Assembly: GCA_025174535.1 (NCBI GenBank)
Contig: JALBUN010000023.1
Coordinates: 3,534,001-3,598,000, forward strand
From: Cantharellus purpuraceus
Lineage: Eukaryota > Basidiomycota > Agaricomycetes > Cantharellales > Hydnaceae
Reading direction: 5' to 3'
Length of the DNA stretch: 64,000 bases
Made by a program: the position numbers and the translations under genes. A model generated the notes under the pieces. The model searched no databases. It was given only the letters and a program-made list of their open reading frames with translations, and had not been told where the DNA came from. Of the stretch, positions 21,185 to 32,879 are shown one piece after another; position 1 is the first letter of the stretch, and every line of letters begins with the position of its first letter.

Positions 21185-22129
21185 GGCGTGGTTCTATTCT
21201 ATTTGACAATTCTGGTTTACATAAGTGACGAGACGATGCACCATCACAGTGTGTCCTTCAGGTTCTCCCCGGCTTGGGCACGCAATTGGGAAAAGTAGAC
21301 TTGACGCCTTTCAGGGTGAAAAAAAACACACCAAGACACCAGTGGCGTCAGCAATAGTGGGATGCCAGTGTTTCCTCCATGACTGCTTGTTGACCCCAAA
21401 TCACACTGAGACGATCAAAACATGGGACTATACCCCAAAATATGGCAATGTGCTGCACCGCGCAATGGTCATGCCACTAAGTACATTTCTTCTGATACCT
21501 GTATCCAGCATTGGAAAGCATGGGGCCTGGGCTTCAAGCTTCAATCCTGAGACAATCTTGTTTGAAATTGTAGCTGACATCCCACTTTGGGTAGCTCTGC
21601 TTGCTTGCCCATGGTGGCTGCCAAAGGTAAGGCTGGGCATGCAAGCAAGCGCACAGAGACCACCAGAACATAAGTGCCTCAAAACGTGAGTCTATCTGGT
21701 ATGTACACTGCACCTTGCAAAAGCCATGTCACTGATCATTTCCCTTTCAACGCACTGACGACACTTGACAGTTGGGAAGTGCAAGGACCAAGCAATATAT
21801 GGCTTTTTACCTTGTGATCATTGAAGACATGCCAGATGCAAGTGTTTTCACGGGAGGTCTTGTTGGTGACCATTTGAACCCTCATATCCACATTCCTTCT
21901 CTCCAGTTGCATTTTGCTGTACATTCCCCGGTTGATGCACATTCTTGTCCACAAACACCAGTGTGTCCAGCTCAGTGAGCATTGTTTTTGCCTTTTCCAG
22001 CAGTGGTGTACCTGGTCATGGCAAATCCCAGGAGCAAGTATCATCCTGGGGTCAATTACCATTGCCTCAAACTTTGAAACAATCATTTATAGGCAAGTGA
22101 GCTGGAGTCTTGCAATCTTTTTGATCCAC
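21185..22129. other. Low-copy sequence, no supported gene
   Basis: Several overlapping open frames on both strands, none with intron or family support. Ends at the LTR-A of copy A1. Confidence 0.35.
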
Positions 22130-22664
22130 TGTTATGACTATATTCATTAATGCCCAGATCCCCGCCTGATCCACTCAGATCCCCATGCACATGAAATCTA
22201 TACTCCATTTGGAAACCATCATGTCTCCAATTATCTGTCTGATTGTCACTGCCGAATCTCACCCATCCGTCTCCAGTTCCAATTGATGCATCAGCATCAC
22301 CATAGGAACCCAGACATCTGTCCCTGTCAGACTCGGACATACTCATGTAAGGCCATTGGCCTTGGAGACCCATCACCGGAGTAATTATTATTAGATTTCA
22401 AATATGTATTTAAGTTGCTTGACTGGGGACTTCATTCCCAAATATTGAATCACACCTAGTTCCCAAGTCCGATCCTAACTATCTAAGTTGTACTCCATCT
22501 CTGAAATCTCAGACACCGGTATTAGTGAGGGTGCAGCACATAAGCTGAAGCCAAGTCCATTCCAACCCCCATGATGCACCCTGATTCCCACTCCGACTCT
22601 GACCCAACCTCTGACTGTCACTCCAACCCAATCTCTGACCCCCAATCGGACCCAGTGCATAACA
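22130..22664 (+). repeat. LTR-A, 5' LTR of truncated Gypsy-A copy A1 (535 bp)
   Basis: TGTTATGAC...GTGCATAACA, followed directly by the internal primer-binding region. Left flank TCCAC; the matching right end is not in the window. Confidence 0.85.
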
Positions 22665-23009
22665 GTATATTTGAACTGCCATACTCACCCCTACCAATGC
22701 CACGATCCACCGCCAATTCTGAACACACATGAACCATCGAGGTGCCCACTCCCAGCATTGACACCATCCCCAAGGTCATCGAAGAACTGATGGACCACAT
22801 AGAGGCCGTCAATGAAGAGGATGACACTCCGCCCTCCCCAAACCTGGCACAAGCCATCTCCCTGCTTGCCAGCAGCATCCATACCCCACAAGCTCCAAAG
22901 TCCTGGACCAAGGTCTGAGAACCCAACCCATTCAACAGCTCTGACCCACGCAAGCTCCAGCCATTCTTGGTACAATGCCAGTTGAATTTCTGTGACTGCC
23001 CCAATGCGT
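22665..23009 (+). pseudogene. Gypsy-A gag 5' fragment (copy A1)
   Basis: Begins with ATATTTGAACTG (22667-22678), the self-priming site, then the start of gag (aligned with A2 23552-23855), stopping at CCCCAATGCG where the next LTR-A interrupts. Contains TGA codons. The remainder of A1 should lie beyond the missing 3' end of A2. Confidence 0.8.
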
Positions 23010-23519
23010 TGTTATATTCATTAATGCCCAGATCCCCGTCCGATCCACTCAGATCCCCATGCACATGAAATCTATACCCATTTGGAAACCGCCATGTCCC
23101 CATCTACCTGTCTGATTGTCACCACCAATTCTGCCCATCCGTCTCCGGTTCCAATTGATGCATCAGCATCACCATAGGAACCCAGACATCCGTCCCCATC
23201 AGACTCGGACATACTCATGTAAGGCCGTTGGCCTCGGAGACCCATCACCAGAGTAATTATTATTAGATTTCAAATATGTATTTAAGTTGCCTGACTGGGG
23301 ATGTCATTCCCCAGTTCAAATATCGAATCACACCTAGTTCCTAAGTCCAATCCTAACTCTCTAAGTTGTACTCCGTCTCTGAAAATCTCGGACACCGGTA
23401 TTAGTGAGAGTGCAGCACATAAGCTGAAGCCAAGTCTGTTCCAACCCCCATGACATACTCTGACTCCAATGAAACTTCCAACCCAATCTCCGACCCCCAA
23501 TCGGACCTAGTGCATAACA
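23010..23519 (+). repeat. LTR-A, 5' LTR of Gypsy-A copy A2 (510 bp)
   Basis: Inserted in A1 gag. Its first bases read TGTTATATTC because a few bases (GACTAT) are missing near the end. Contains CAGTTCAAATAT at 23312-23323, the predicted RNA start region, and ends GTGCATAACA. Confidence 0.85.
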
Positions 23520-23534
23520 GTATATTCGAACTGC
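23520..23534 (+). other. Gypsy-A self-priming primer-binding site (copy A2)
   Basis: ATATTCGAACTG (23522-23533), 2 nt inside the LTR, complements the LTR segment at 23312-23323 with one mismatch at a CG/CA site. In the LTR at 38549 the segment reads CAGTTTGAATAT, so the ancestral CAGTTCGAATAT would pair perfectly. Confidence 0.5.
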
Positions 23535-23551
23535 CATACTCACTCCTACCA

Positions 23552-24663
23552 ATGCCACGATCCACCGCCAATTCCAAACACGCACGAACCGTCAAGGTGC
23601 CCACTCCCAGCATCGACACCATCCCCAAGGTCGTTGAAGAACCGACGGACCGCATAGAGGCCATCAATGAAGAAGACGACACCCCACCCTCTCCAAATCT
23701 GGCACAAGCCATCTCCCTGCTTGCCAGCAGCATCCGTAACCCACAAGCCCCTAAGTCCCGGACCAAGGTCCGAGAACCCGACCCCTTTGATGGCTCTGAT
23801 CTGCAAAAGCTCCAGCCGTTCTTGGTGCAATGCCAGTTGAATTTCTGCGACCGCCCCAATGCGTTCACATCCAATCAGGCGAAGGTCACCTTTGCCATGT
23901 CCTATCTCAAGGGCACTGCACTGGACTACTTTGAGCCGGTGCTCATGGACGACTCTGATGACCCGATATGGTCAGAAGACTACTCCAACTTCATCTCCGA
24001 ACTTCAGACCAATTTCGGTCCTTACAACCCTGAGGCCAATGCCGAGAATGAACTCAATTGACTTTGGATGAAGGAAAATCACAAAATCACAAAATACATT
24101 GTGAGTTTCCAGCAGCTAGCCCCAAAAGTCCAATGGGGCAACACTGCACTCTGACACCAATTTTACATTGGACTTCCATCCTGCATCAAGGATGAGATAT
24201 CACATGTCAGTAGGCCGGATACTTTGGTTACCCTTCGCAAACTCGCCCAATCCATCGACGCCTGGAACATCAATCCGAGGTCTCCCATGAAAATTTGGCT
24301 AACAACAAATTGGACAAATCATTGGACAAGACCCCAAAGTCCAACAAGGGCTCCGATAAGAGGACCACTGCCAACTCAGGCCAGAAATCAAATACTGGTA
24401 ACACTGCCGTTTCCGGTTCCGGTCAGAACAATTCCGGCACCAGCAATAACTCCGGAGCTCGCAAGAGTACTCCGGACCTCTCCACCAAGCTGGGGAAGGA
24501 TGGAAAACTTACCCAGCAGGAACGCCAGCGCCACATGGACAACAGCCTCTGCCTGTTCTGCAGAAAGCCTGGCCACCAAGCCAAGGATTGCAACAAGGCA
24601 ACCTCATCCACAGCAAAGGCAAAGGGCCATGCTGCCAATGCCACGATGGACCCAAAAAAATAG
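23552..24663 (+). pseudogene. Gypsy-A gag (copy A2)
   Basis: ATG 23552 (MPRSTANSKHARTVKVPTPS). It holds a Pro/acidic N-terminal region, the gag core (PDPFDGSDLQKLQPFLVQCQ, about 23776; YLKGTALDYFEPVLMDDSDD) and a Ser/Asn/Lys-rich linker. A CCHC knuckle, CLFCRKPGHQAKDC (about 24550), precedes the stop at 24661. It is broken by TGA at 24058 (CGA in A3) and 24151 and by a frame change near 24250. Confidence 0.85.
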
Positions 24664-24716
24664 TAAGCAGTCCTATAGCCTCCGTACGGGCTGAGGGCTG
24701 CATTGGTACTCCCCAT

Positions 24717-27700
24717 ATGACAAACGAGGTCCACCTGAACACATCCACTCTTTCCCACTCCGACTCCCTTACCCTCCACGTCTACTCCAACTCCATTCCC
24801 GATATCGCTATCCAAGCATTAATTGACTCCGGTTCTACTCATTGTTTCCTTGATTCCTCTTTTTCCAATTTAGACGCTTATTCAGAAATACAACAAATAC
24901 GTATGTACAACCTATTTTCCTCAAATTTTATACAATACACTTCAATTCAAACTTATTTTCATATTTCAACATGATTCTCAAATTTTACACAATATACTAG
25001 ATTAAAACATATTTTGATATTTTGGCATAATTCTCAAAAATAATTCTTTTTTTCCTGATTTAGTGGTGGCAACTCTCTTGAAGGAACATCCAAATATCAT
25101 TGATTCTTTCTTATACAATACTTATAACATAATTTGAACTATCTTTAATCCCCACCTGGTATTTGTATATCTAAATACCCTATATAATACCAATTATATT
25201 CATATATACATTCCTATTATATCCATGTAAATAATTATGTTCATCTCAACCAAATATCTTATCTTTTAAAGTTTATTAAAATATAGAATATATGTTTATA
25301 TTTATGAAAATTTCACACATCCGAAATCTTTTAAGATATCCAAATTGTAACCCCCTGGCTTTATGTATCATTGAAATCCTGATGTATATCTCCTATACAT
25401 CAGAATATTGTATACTGACATGATTCCGAACAAGCGTCTTACATAAACTCCATACCTACACCATAACTCTGATATCACTCCTATTATTTGATGGCACTAC
25501 TAATGCTGTTATTTCACAAGCTATAGATCTGTCTATCCATTTTTCTGTTGGAGAAATCCAGAACCTTACATTCTATGTTACTCCACTTGACTCCAGCTGT
25601 TCTGTGGTTCTCGGACATAACTGGCTCACCCGCTACAATCTGTTGATTGACTGGGCATTGGGCCATATCACATTCCATTCCCCAGTACAGGCTGTGTCAT
25701 TCCCGATGTCACCAGTAACTTTAGGTGCAAAACTATCTTCCACCTCTGCTGACTCCACTCCGATAGATACTCCGTCTACCTGCCGTTTATATCAATGGTG
25801 GACACTATGGTCTTTGCCAGACTAAGCAAACTGGATGGCTCTCACACGTTCCAGGTTCACCTCTCCGATCTGATATTCCTCACTGTTCTGCCCAATCAAC
25901 TCCACCGGACCTATCTATGGTTCCTAAGGAGTGTCATGAGTTCGCTGACATTTTCAGCAAGTCTAAAGCCGACTCCCTAGCAGAACACCGACCATACAAT
26001 CTCAAGATTGAACTGGATGACAACTCCACCCCTCCGCTTGGCCCTATCTACTCGCTATCCCAAAAAGAGCTACTGGCTCTCCAAGCATTCATAGATGAGA
26101 ACTTGGCCACAGGCTTCATCCGCCCATCCCTATCACCCCATGGAGCTCCGGTCCTATTTGTCCGCAAAAAGGACAGATCACTCCATCTATGTGTTGACTT
26201 CCATGGACTCAACAAGATCACCAAGAAAGACCGATACCCAATACCCTGCACCGTGGACCTACTCAAGAGTCCTCAAAAGGCTAAGATCTATTTCAAAATA
26301 GATCTCCGGCATGCCTACCATCTAGTCCACATCCGAGAAGGCGATGAATGGAAAATGACTTTCTGCACATGATATGGATCTTTCAAGTGGTGCGTCATGC
26401 CCTTCGGACTAACCAATGCTCCAGCCACCTTCCAGAGGTTCATGAATGATACCTTTGCCAACCTCCTTGATGTGACTGTCCTTGTTTACTTAGATGACAT
26501 TTTGGTATATTCGGACAACAAAGAAGAACATCAGACACATGTCTGAGAGGTACTCCAATGTCTCCAAAAACATGGCCTCTTCGCCCACACTGACAAATGC
26601 GAATTCCACTCCAACTCAGTCAAATACCTAGGCTATATCCTCTCCCTGGCAGGATTGACAATGTCTCATGACAAAATCAAAACCATACAGGAGGAACCCC
26701 GGAAAGTCAAAGACGTACAGTCCTTCCTAGGGTTTGCCAACTTCTACTGCCGCTTCATTCACGGCTACTCCGATATCACCGTTCTGCTCACCCAACTCAC
26801 TAGGAAGGGTATCCAATGGAATTTCACTGATGAATGTAGACAGAGCTTTGAGACCTTGAAAAAGGCCTTTACTTCCACTCCGATACTGACTCATTGGATT
26901 CCAGACGTTCCTATCCTATTAGAGACCAATGCCTCCGACTATGCACTTGCTGTGATCCTGTCCATCATCTCTCCGGACGACAGACAAGTCCATCCAATCA
27001 CTTTTCACTAGTGTACATTTACGCCCCCCGAACTGAACTATGACGTCCATGATAAAGAGCTCCTTGCCATATATGAAGCCTTCTGGATATGGAGACACTA
27101 CCTTGAAGGCCCCTCCGATCCGGTGGATGTCATAACTGACCACAAGAACTTGGAATACTTCTCCACAACAAAACTGCTCACCTGGAGACAGGTCCAATGG
27201 TCTGAATACCTATCTCAGTTCAATCTCATTATCTGTTTCCATCCAGGTCGACTTGGAGCAAAGCCCGATGCATTAACTAGATGCTGGGATGTCTACCCTA
27301 AAGAGGGGAATAGCGACTATGCCACTGTAAACCCACACAACTTTCATCCTGTGTTCACTAATGAGCAGCTGGCATCGTCCCTACAAGCATCCACCCTCAT
27401 GACTCCCACCCTCTGAGCTGTCACCATTATGGACATCGACTAACTCCACTCTGACATCTGCTCATCACTCCGATCCAATCCTATTGCAGTTAAACACTTG
27501 GACAACCCTTCCGATCTGAAATGGTCACTTGACGCTGAAGGACACCTCCGACACAACAACTGGATATACATCCCTGACACCAACAGTCTCCGACTCCGAG
27601 TTTTGCAGTATTATCATGATCACCCGATCTCGGGCCATTTTGGGCAAAATCGCACACAAGGATTAATCTGATGAGACTATGTATGGCCAAAAATGCGAGA

Positions 27701-28876
27701 ATACATTCAACACTACTGTAACTCCTGCACCACATGTATGCGCTCAAAATCACAAAGGCACAAACCCTACAGAACACTTAAGCAACTTCTGGTCCCAGAG
27801 CAACCATGGAACTCCATCTCCATGGATTTCATAGAGAAGCTCCCCCATTGCTCAGATACGACACCATACTCGTGATTGTCAACAGGTTCACTAAACAATC
27901 ACTATTCATTCTGATGCATGACACCATCACCTCCACCTCACTAGCTAAATTGTTTGTTCTCCACGTATTCTCTAAACATGGAGTCCCATCGCATGTCACA
28001 TCCGATCGGGGCTTGGAGTTCATCTCCTCCCTCTTCCACACATTAGGAAAGGCTCTTGACATGAAACTTCATTTCACCTCTGGATACCATCCAGAAGGAG
28101 ATGGACAAATGGAACAAATTAATCAGTCCCTGGAACAATATCTCTGAATCTATTGTAACTATCAACAAGACAACTGGGCTGATCTACTTCCGATCACAGA
28201 GTTTGCCTACAACAACACTCTGAACGCGACTACTGGCATCTCTCCATTCTTTGCTAATAAAGGCTATCATCCAAACATCTCTGTCCACCCTGAGAAAGAA
28301 CTTGCCTCCACCAAAGCCTGCCAATCTGTAACCAACCCCAACATCTCCAAGAAACCATCTCCGATGCCCAGAAACAATATCAAGTCTCCGCAGACTGACG
28401 CTGCATTCCGGCTCCAGACCTGCAAATTGGAGACAAAGTATTCATTAAGGCTGAACACTTCCAGACCACCCGTCCATTGAAGAAACTCTCTGAGAAATAC
28501 TTAGGTCCTTATGAGGTCATTGCTTGTGCAGGCAGCAGGTCCTTCACCCTCCGCCTCCCAGACCACTTCCGAGCAGTTCATCCGGTCTTCCATATATCAA
28601 TGCTCGAACCCGCTACTACAAATGAGATCTCCGGTCACATGCAACCCCCAATCATCATCGAAGGAGACAATGAATATGAGATATCTGAGATCCTAGACTC
28701 GAAGATTGACCATCGATACAAGTGCAAGCTCCAGTACTTAGTCAAATGGACTGGATACGAAGGCACCAATGAAGAGTCCTCATGGATCTCTGCGTCCGAA
28801 CTCGATCATGCATCCGAATCCATCTGACTTTCACTCCGCTTATCCAGACAAACCTGGCCCTCTTATGAATCTTTAA
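24717..28876 (+). pseudogene. Gypsy-A pol (copy A2): protease, RT, RNase H, integrase, chromodomain
   Basis: Protease ALIDSGSTHCFLDSSF (about 24818), cut by the MITE at 24873 and resuming at 25439 (VVLGHNWLTRYNLLIDW, about 25607). RT has [20 protein letters not shown] and the catalytic [10 protein letters not shown] (about 26487). In RNase H the catalytic segment reads LLETNASDYALA (about 26916), with Asn where Asp is expected. Integrase finger CNSCTTCMRSKS, core SMDFIEKLP and SDRGLEFISS. Chromodomain YEISEILDSKIDHRYKCKLQ and YLVKWTGYEG, ending at TAA 28874. Many TGA stops (for example 26370, 26545, 28146). Non-functional. Confidence 0.9.
24873..25438. mobile_element. Non-autonomous TIR transposon (MITE), copy 2
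   Basis: 566 bp, AT-rich, inserted in the A2 protease. Ends GACGCTTATTCAGAA and TTCCGAACAAGCGTC (inverted repeats with two mismatches). 3-bp duplication TTA at 24870-24872 and 25439-25441. A3 is uninterrupted at the same site (48400). Internal sequence is clearly related to 1419-1965. Confidence 0.9.
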
Positions 28877-29757
28877 GTTCGATTACTAATGCTAATTCTA
28901 TTATTTCACATCATCAAGTCACAAGGGAAATTACAAGCCTGCCCAAAAAGCTCTGAAGGAATCACTCCGCCTCATTTTTCTCTGCTCCAAAATTCATAAT
29001 CATTTTCATTTTTTATACATTGCATTTCCTTTTCCCCTTCCCCTTGTCCACCTCAGGCTCCATCTCCAGCTCATCATCACTCTCTACATCTGACACCCAA
29101 TCTTTTTCATCCCCCATGTCCAAATCCTCATCCAAAGGGGCCATGAACTTCTGCAGCTGACATAACTTGGCTGTCCGACGACCCTCCAGAACCTCCTTCC
29201 ATTTCATCATCTTCACCAAGTCCACTAGTAACGCCTCCATCCACTGGAGGTGCTCCGACTGCAGGTTAACCAGCCGGATAAGCTGGCCCATGGTACTATT
29301 GGATGCAGAGACATGCCCCATACCTGCACCAGTTGTTGCCCCTTCCAATCCGACACCACTACCCCCAGCTGCCACAGCACCCATCTCCATCCGCCGCTTT
29401 TTGGTCGGACGACCTTCTGTTTCTCTCTCTGCCCCTCCTTGTACCACTAGTCAGGGCTTGATGCTCCGACTCCGGGGATCAAACTTTCCATTGATCCTAC
29501 ACCCTCCTTTCCGACCCCAACAATGATCGCAGGACCAAAGGCAGCAAGTTGGGCCAATAGGCCACACACACTCCACGCCCGCATCACGACACAAGTCGCA
29601 AGTTACACCGGGCCTGCTGAATGGCTCCGCTGGAGCCAGAGCCTTGGGTGGTCCACCCCTTCTTGATGCAGCCTCCAAGTGTTCCCTCTCCTCCTCCTTG
29701 TCCTGCTGTTCTGCTGCCGCCTTCTCCATCTCGCACTTGCAAAGCTGGATCGCCGAC

Positions 29758-31153
29758 TGTTGGGGTATATGCAGTTCTAAACTACTTCAAATAAGGACTA
29801 TCATTTAGTAGTTTAAAGGTATTTCAAATGTTCTATTGAATGTACTTATATTTCACTTTTTTGTGTATTTGAGCCCACAAGTGTACACAAGGGGTCGGTT
29901 GCTGATATAATCTGTCATTCAACTCCGACGAGCACTCGTGTGCGAGCGAACGACGCACGCATTACATAATCATCGGAGTTCGTGCACTTCAGCCAAAAGC
30001 GGCCACAGAAGGTTCTGACACCTTCCTGGACCTTCCACAAGGTTCCCCAGCCATCTCTTTCCTTCCAGGGGCTTCCCTAAGCACCAGGAATGTTCTCTGA
30101 TTAGTTACATAAGCTAGATAGTCCATGTATATAAAAAGGGCTGCAACAGCAGTGCAATAAATAAGATCTTTTTACCACACACACACAGCAGTGTCTACTC
30201 AAGCATTGAGTAATCATCACATAAGCATCACACTTATATCAGCTACTCTTAGTGTATATTAACTTTGATTGACTCTTGGAGAAGCCAGAAGTTATTATAT
30301 TACAAGCGCAGCAGGCTCTAATATTAATCAAACTCGGAGAAGAGGTTAATACAGAGTAACTGATTAGTAATTAACACACTACAAGCCCACTTGGAGCAGT
30401 AACTTGAAGTGTATTAATTGTTATTCATTGATCAAGAACCTTACACGTGTAATTGAGACTCTGAGGTTAGTCAAATTATCACGTATCGGGCTATTGGTTA
30501 TAATCAAGAATCTTGCATGTTTAATTGAGACTCTGAGGTTAGTCAGGTTAATACATACTAGGCTATTGATTGGTCAAGAATACTGCACGTTTAATTGAGA
30601 CTCTGAGGTTAGTCAGGTTAACACGTACTTTGCTATTGATCGGTTGGTTCAATTGTGGGCATTTCAATAAATCAACAACACAGTCTATTAACTCGCCTCT
30701 TTGAGACGAGATTAATATCCCTTGACTGTTGATTCTATCACAGATAAACACGTACAGTGAATACGCTTGTTCAGAAGGAAGTGTTCAAGTGCATATCTAT
30801 CTTTTTACGTTGAAGGGATTATTGTTAGCTTTAATCCACTCAACCCGCGGTACTAAGGCACTAGGTTGCTTCCCCCTTTGAAGTATCTGAACCCTTGAAC
30901 GCCTGTCAATCTTTGACTTTACATTGCATCAGCAGTAAAGTGTGAACTACACGTGACAAGCATAAATCTCTATTGCTTCACTTCCTGTGGCAACATTGAT
31001 TGTGATTGCTCACCGGAGTATAATTTCTTAATTGGGTTCTCCGTTAAAATAGTTTCAAGCTTATTGCTAGCCTTGAAAGGTCATACATCCTCGGGCTAAA
31101 CTTAGATTGTGATTAACACCACAGTTTAGGTTGAAGTTCACAGTTCCAAAACA
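29758..31153 (+). repeat. Solo LTR-E in the A2 antisense ORF (1396 bp)
   Basis: TGTTGGGGTATATGC...TTCCAAAACA with perfect 5-bp duplication CCGAC (29753-29757 and 31154-31158). Other aORF copies are continuous at this point. A TATA box, TATATAAAAAGGG, at about 30127 and a following AATAAA (about 30157) fit an LTR promoter and polyadenylation region. No coding potential. The strand is assigned from the TATA box. Confidence 0.85.
30431..30642. repeat. Three tandem about 71-bp repeats in LTR-E
   Basis: Units 30431-30502, 30503-30572 and 30573-30642. Each carries TCAAGAA...TTAATTGAGACTCTGAGGTT...CTATTG. Could act as transcription-factor binding repeats in the LTR. Confidence 0.8.
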
Positions 31154-32045
31154 CCGACCTAGCGACACACAGCTCCTTCTTACAGGTCGCCAACACACAA
31201 CTCTCCGCCTTGCACCATATGACCCTCCAATCTGCCTCCTGCTTCTCCATATCAGCACTCGGGTACGCCTTCAATGAAAAGACCGCAGCGTCGAGGTTCT
31301 TCTTGGTGGTAGCAGCATAAAGCTCCGCTCTTTTGTGAGCCTCGACCGTGGCTACCCAAGCCATCTCCTTGTAACAATTTGAGGTCAGATCCGGCTCTGC
31401 ATCTGTCCTGACATCCACACCCGCCTCAGGCTCCACATTTGCATCGAGCTCCATATTGGCATTGGGATCCGCCTCCACCTCTGCCCTCTCCACCTCCACC
31501 ACTTCATCTTCCTCAGCCGCACCAACCCAAATAATGGCCGTGCCGGCAGATGTAATGATGAGTCCACTGCAGGGACAGTTGTCGGACGAGTTGTCTCCAT
31601 CTGCATAATGGAGATGATGGCGACCTCAGGAGTCCCTGCCCGTATTGGCACACTCGGACTTCCTGGGTGGCTGGTCACCCCTGCCCCAGTCACCTCCTCC
31701 TCTACCTCCATGGCAGCTTCTAGCTCGTGCGCCTGCTCCTCCACTTCCTTCAGTCTTGCAGCCTCCATCGTGGCCGCAAGTTCCTTGACCCTGCAGGCTC
31801 TCTCGGCTTTTGCTTCCTCCTCTTTCCTTCTCCATTCCATCTCTGCCACCTCTTTCCATCTCCACTCCTCCTCCTCCTTCCGTCTCCATTCCACCTCCTC
31901 CTCCTCCTTCCATCTCCATTCTGCCTCCTCCTCCTCCTTCCGTTTCTGTTCCGCCTCCTCCTCCTTCCGTCTCTGTTCCACCTCCTCCTCCTCCTCCTTC
32001 CGCCTCTGTTCTGCTTCCTCCTCCTCTTTCTGTCTCCGCTCCTCT

Positions 32046-32426
32046 TGCCAAAACTACCCCCTCCCCTTCGATCTTTAGGAGTGCATTATGTAGTGGTCAA
32101 CATGATCTCATGCATTACATAACCTGGCTGAACGCATACAGCGATGGGAAAGCAGCCAGCGTTTCTTATTCATGCAACTAAAATATCACTATAAATGTTG
32201 TTTGAGCTACAACTCTAGATGTTGTCCAGGCAGCCAGGAGCTTGCGAGCAGACTTCCCGACGTCCACATGCAGCGAAATACAAGCATATCGCAACAGGAC
32301 AGGAATAACTTGGAGCCAACGTAGAATCTCATGACGAGTCTCCAGGACTCCACCATGGGCTTCTCAGTCTCAGAAAGGCTCCTGACAAGAGACATATCAA
32401 GGTCAATACAAGGAACTCACCGCTCC
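32046..32426. other. Sequence after truncation of A2, nothing recognised
   Basis: Begins at the abrupt loss of aORF homology. No repeat and no supported ORF. Confidence 0.4.
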
Positions 32427-32600
32427 AAATATGACGAAGACTTTACTATGAAGCGACTCGCCCTCAACATGGGTGCATATGGTGTAGAAGTGTTACAGTG
32501 GTTTGCATTATGTAAGGCCAGCGCCTGTTTGAAGCGTGAGCGAGGCCTCAAACTTGCAAATGCAGTATCTCACTCACTTCTCAACAGAATGACACAAGAT
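32427..32600 (+). repeat. Diverged inverted repeat, left arm (partner 37436-37610)
   Basis: About 90 bp are nearly identical (GGCCAGCGCCTGTTTGAAGC and flanks) to the reverse complement of 37440-37530, and weaker similarity reaches out to CCAAATATG on both sides. Both arms can encode KASACLKRERGLKL followed by NAV, so the repeat may be a duplicated coding scrap rather than a transposon end. Confidence 0.6.
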
Positions 32601-32879
32601 TAAGTTGACATAGTCTCTAATGTATTATCTAGTGTTTCATGTAAAAAAAATTGACAGAAACACACCTCAATAAAACTTGCATTTTTGTGTCTATGCATAC
32701 ACTTCTGAACATGTTTGTGCAGGATTTATCACATCAGGGTAAATTTTAAGTCATTCAATATGCCCTTATACATGTAATTTAGTGCACAATGCAGTTACAA
32801 AGACCGAAGTCTTCGTGGAAGGGCCAGGGGCTTTTGACAAGTATAGGCAATTGACCATGAGAAAGCCTGTAAAATTTGT

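Larger units (their letters stand above)
29013..32045 (-). pseudogene. Gypsy-A antisense ORF (aORF), copy A2, N-terminus truncated
   Basis: Same protein as the aORF of A0. Minus strand from the truncated coiled coil at 32045 (KEEEEAEWRWKEEEEVEW-type repeats, then a KELAATMEAARLKEVEEQA helix) through an acidic region (31113-31500) to the Zn2Cys6-like cluster. The cluster lies at about 29500-29615 and starts CDLCRDAGVECVWP; all six cysteines are intact here. The C-terminus ends KGKGKRKCNV at 29013. Interrupted by a 1396-bp solo LTR at 29758. A TGA after SRSIKP at about 29452 (CGA expected) and a frameshift near 31510 break it. The promoter end and 3' LTR of A2 are missing: the element stops at 32045. 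Confidence 0.75.

Noticed and set aside
21225..21689. Plus-strand 154-aa frame
   Set aside because: Begins at a non-ATG codon, has no family motif, and the opposite strand is equally open.
22618..23103. Minus-strand 161-aa and similar frames over LTR-A and gag
   Set aside because: Shadows of Gypsy-A LTR and gag; the same frames recur at 23401-23874 and 46891-47402 only because the sequence is repeated.
30431..30642. Direct repeats resembling a CRISPR array
   Set aside because: Three contiguous 71-bp units without unique spacers, inside a eukaryotic LTR.
32500..32590. Possible tRNA-derived SINE in the inverted-repeat arm
   Set aside because: No A and B box consensus and no cloverleaf could be drawn; the arm is better explained as a duplicated coding scrap.
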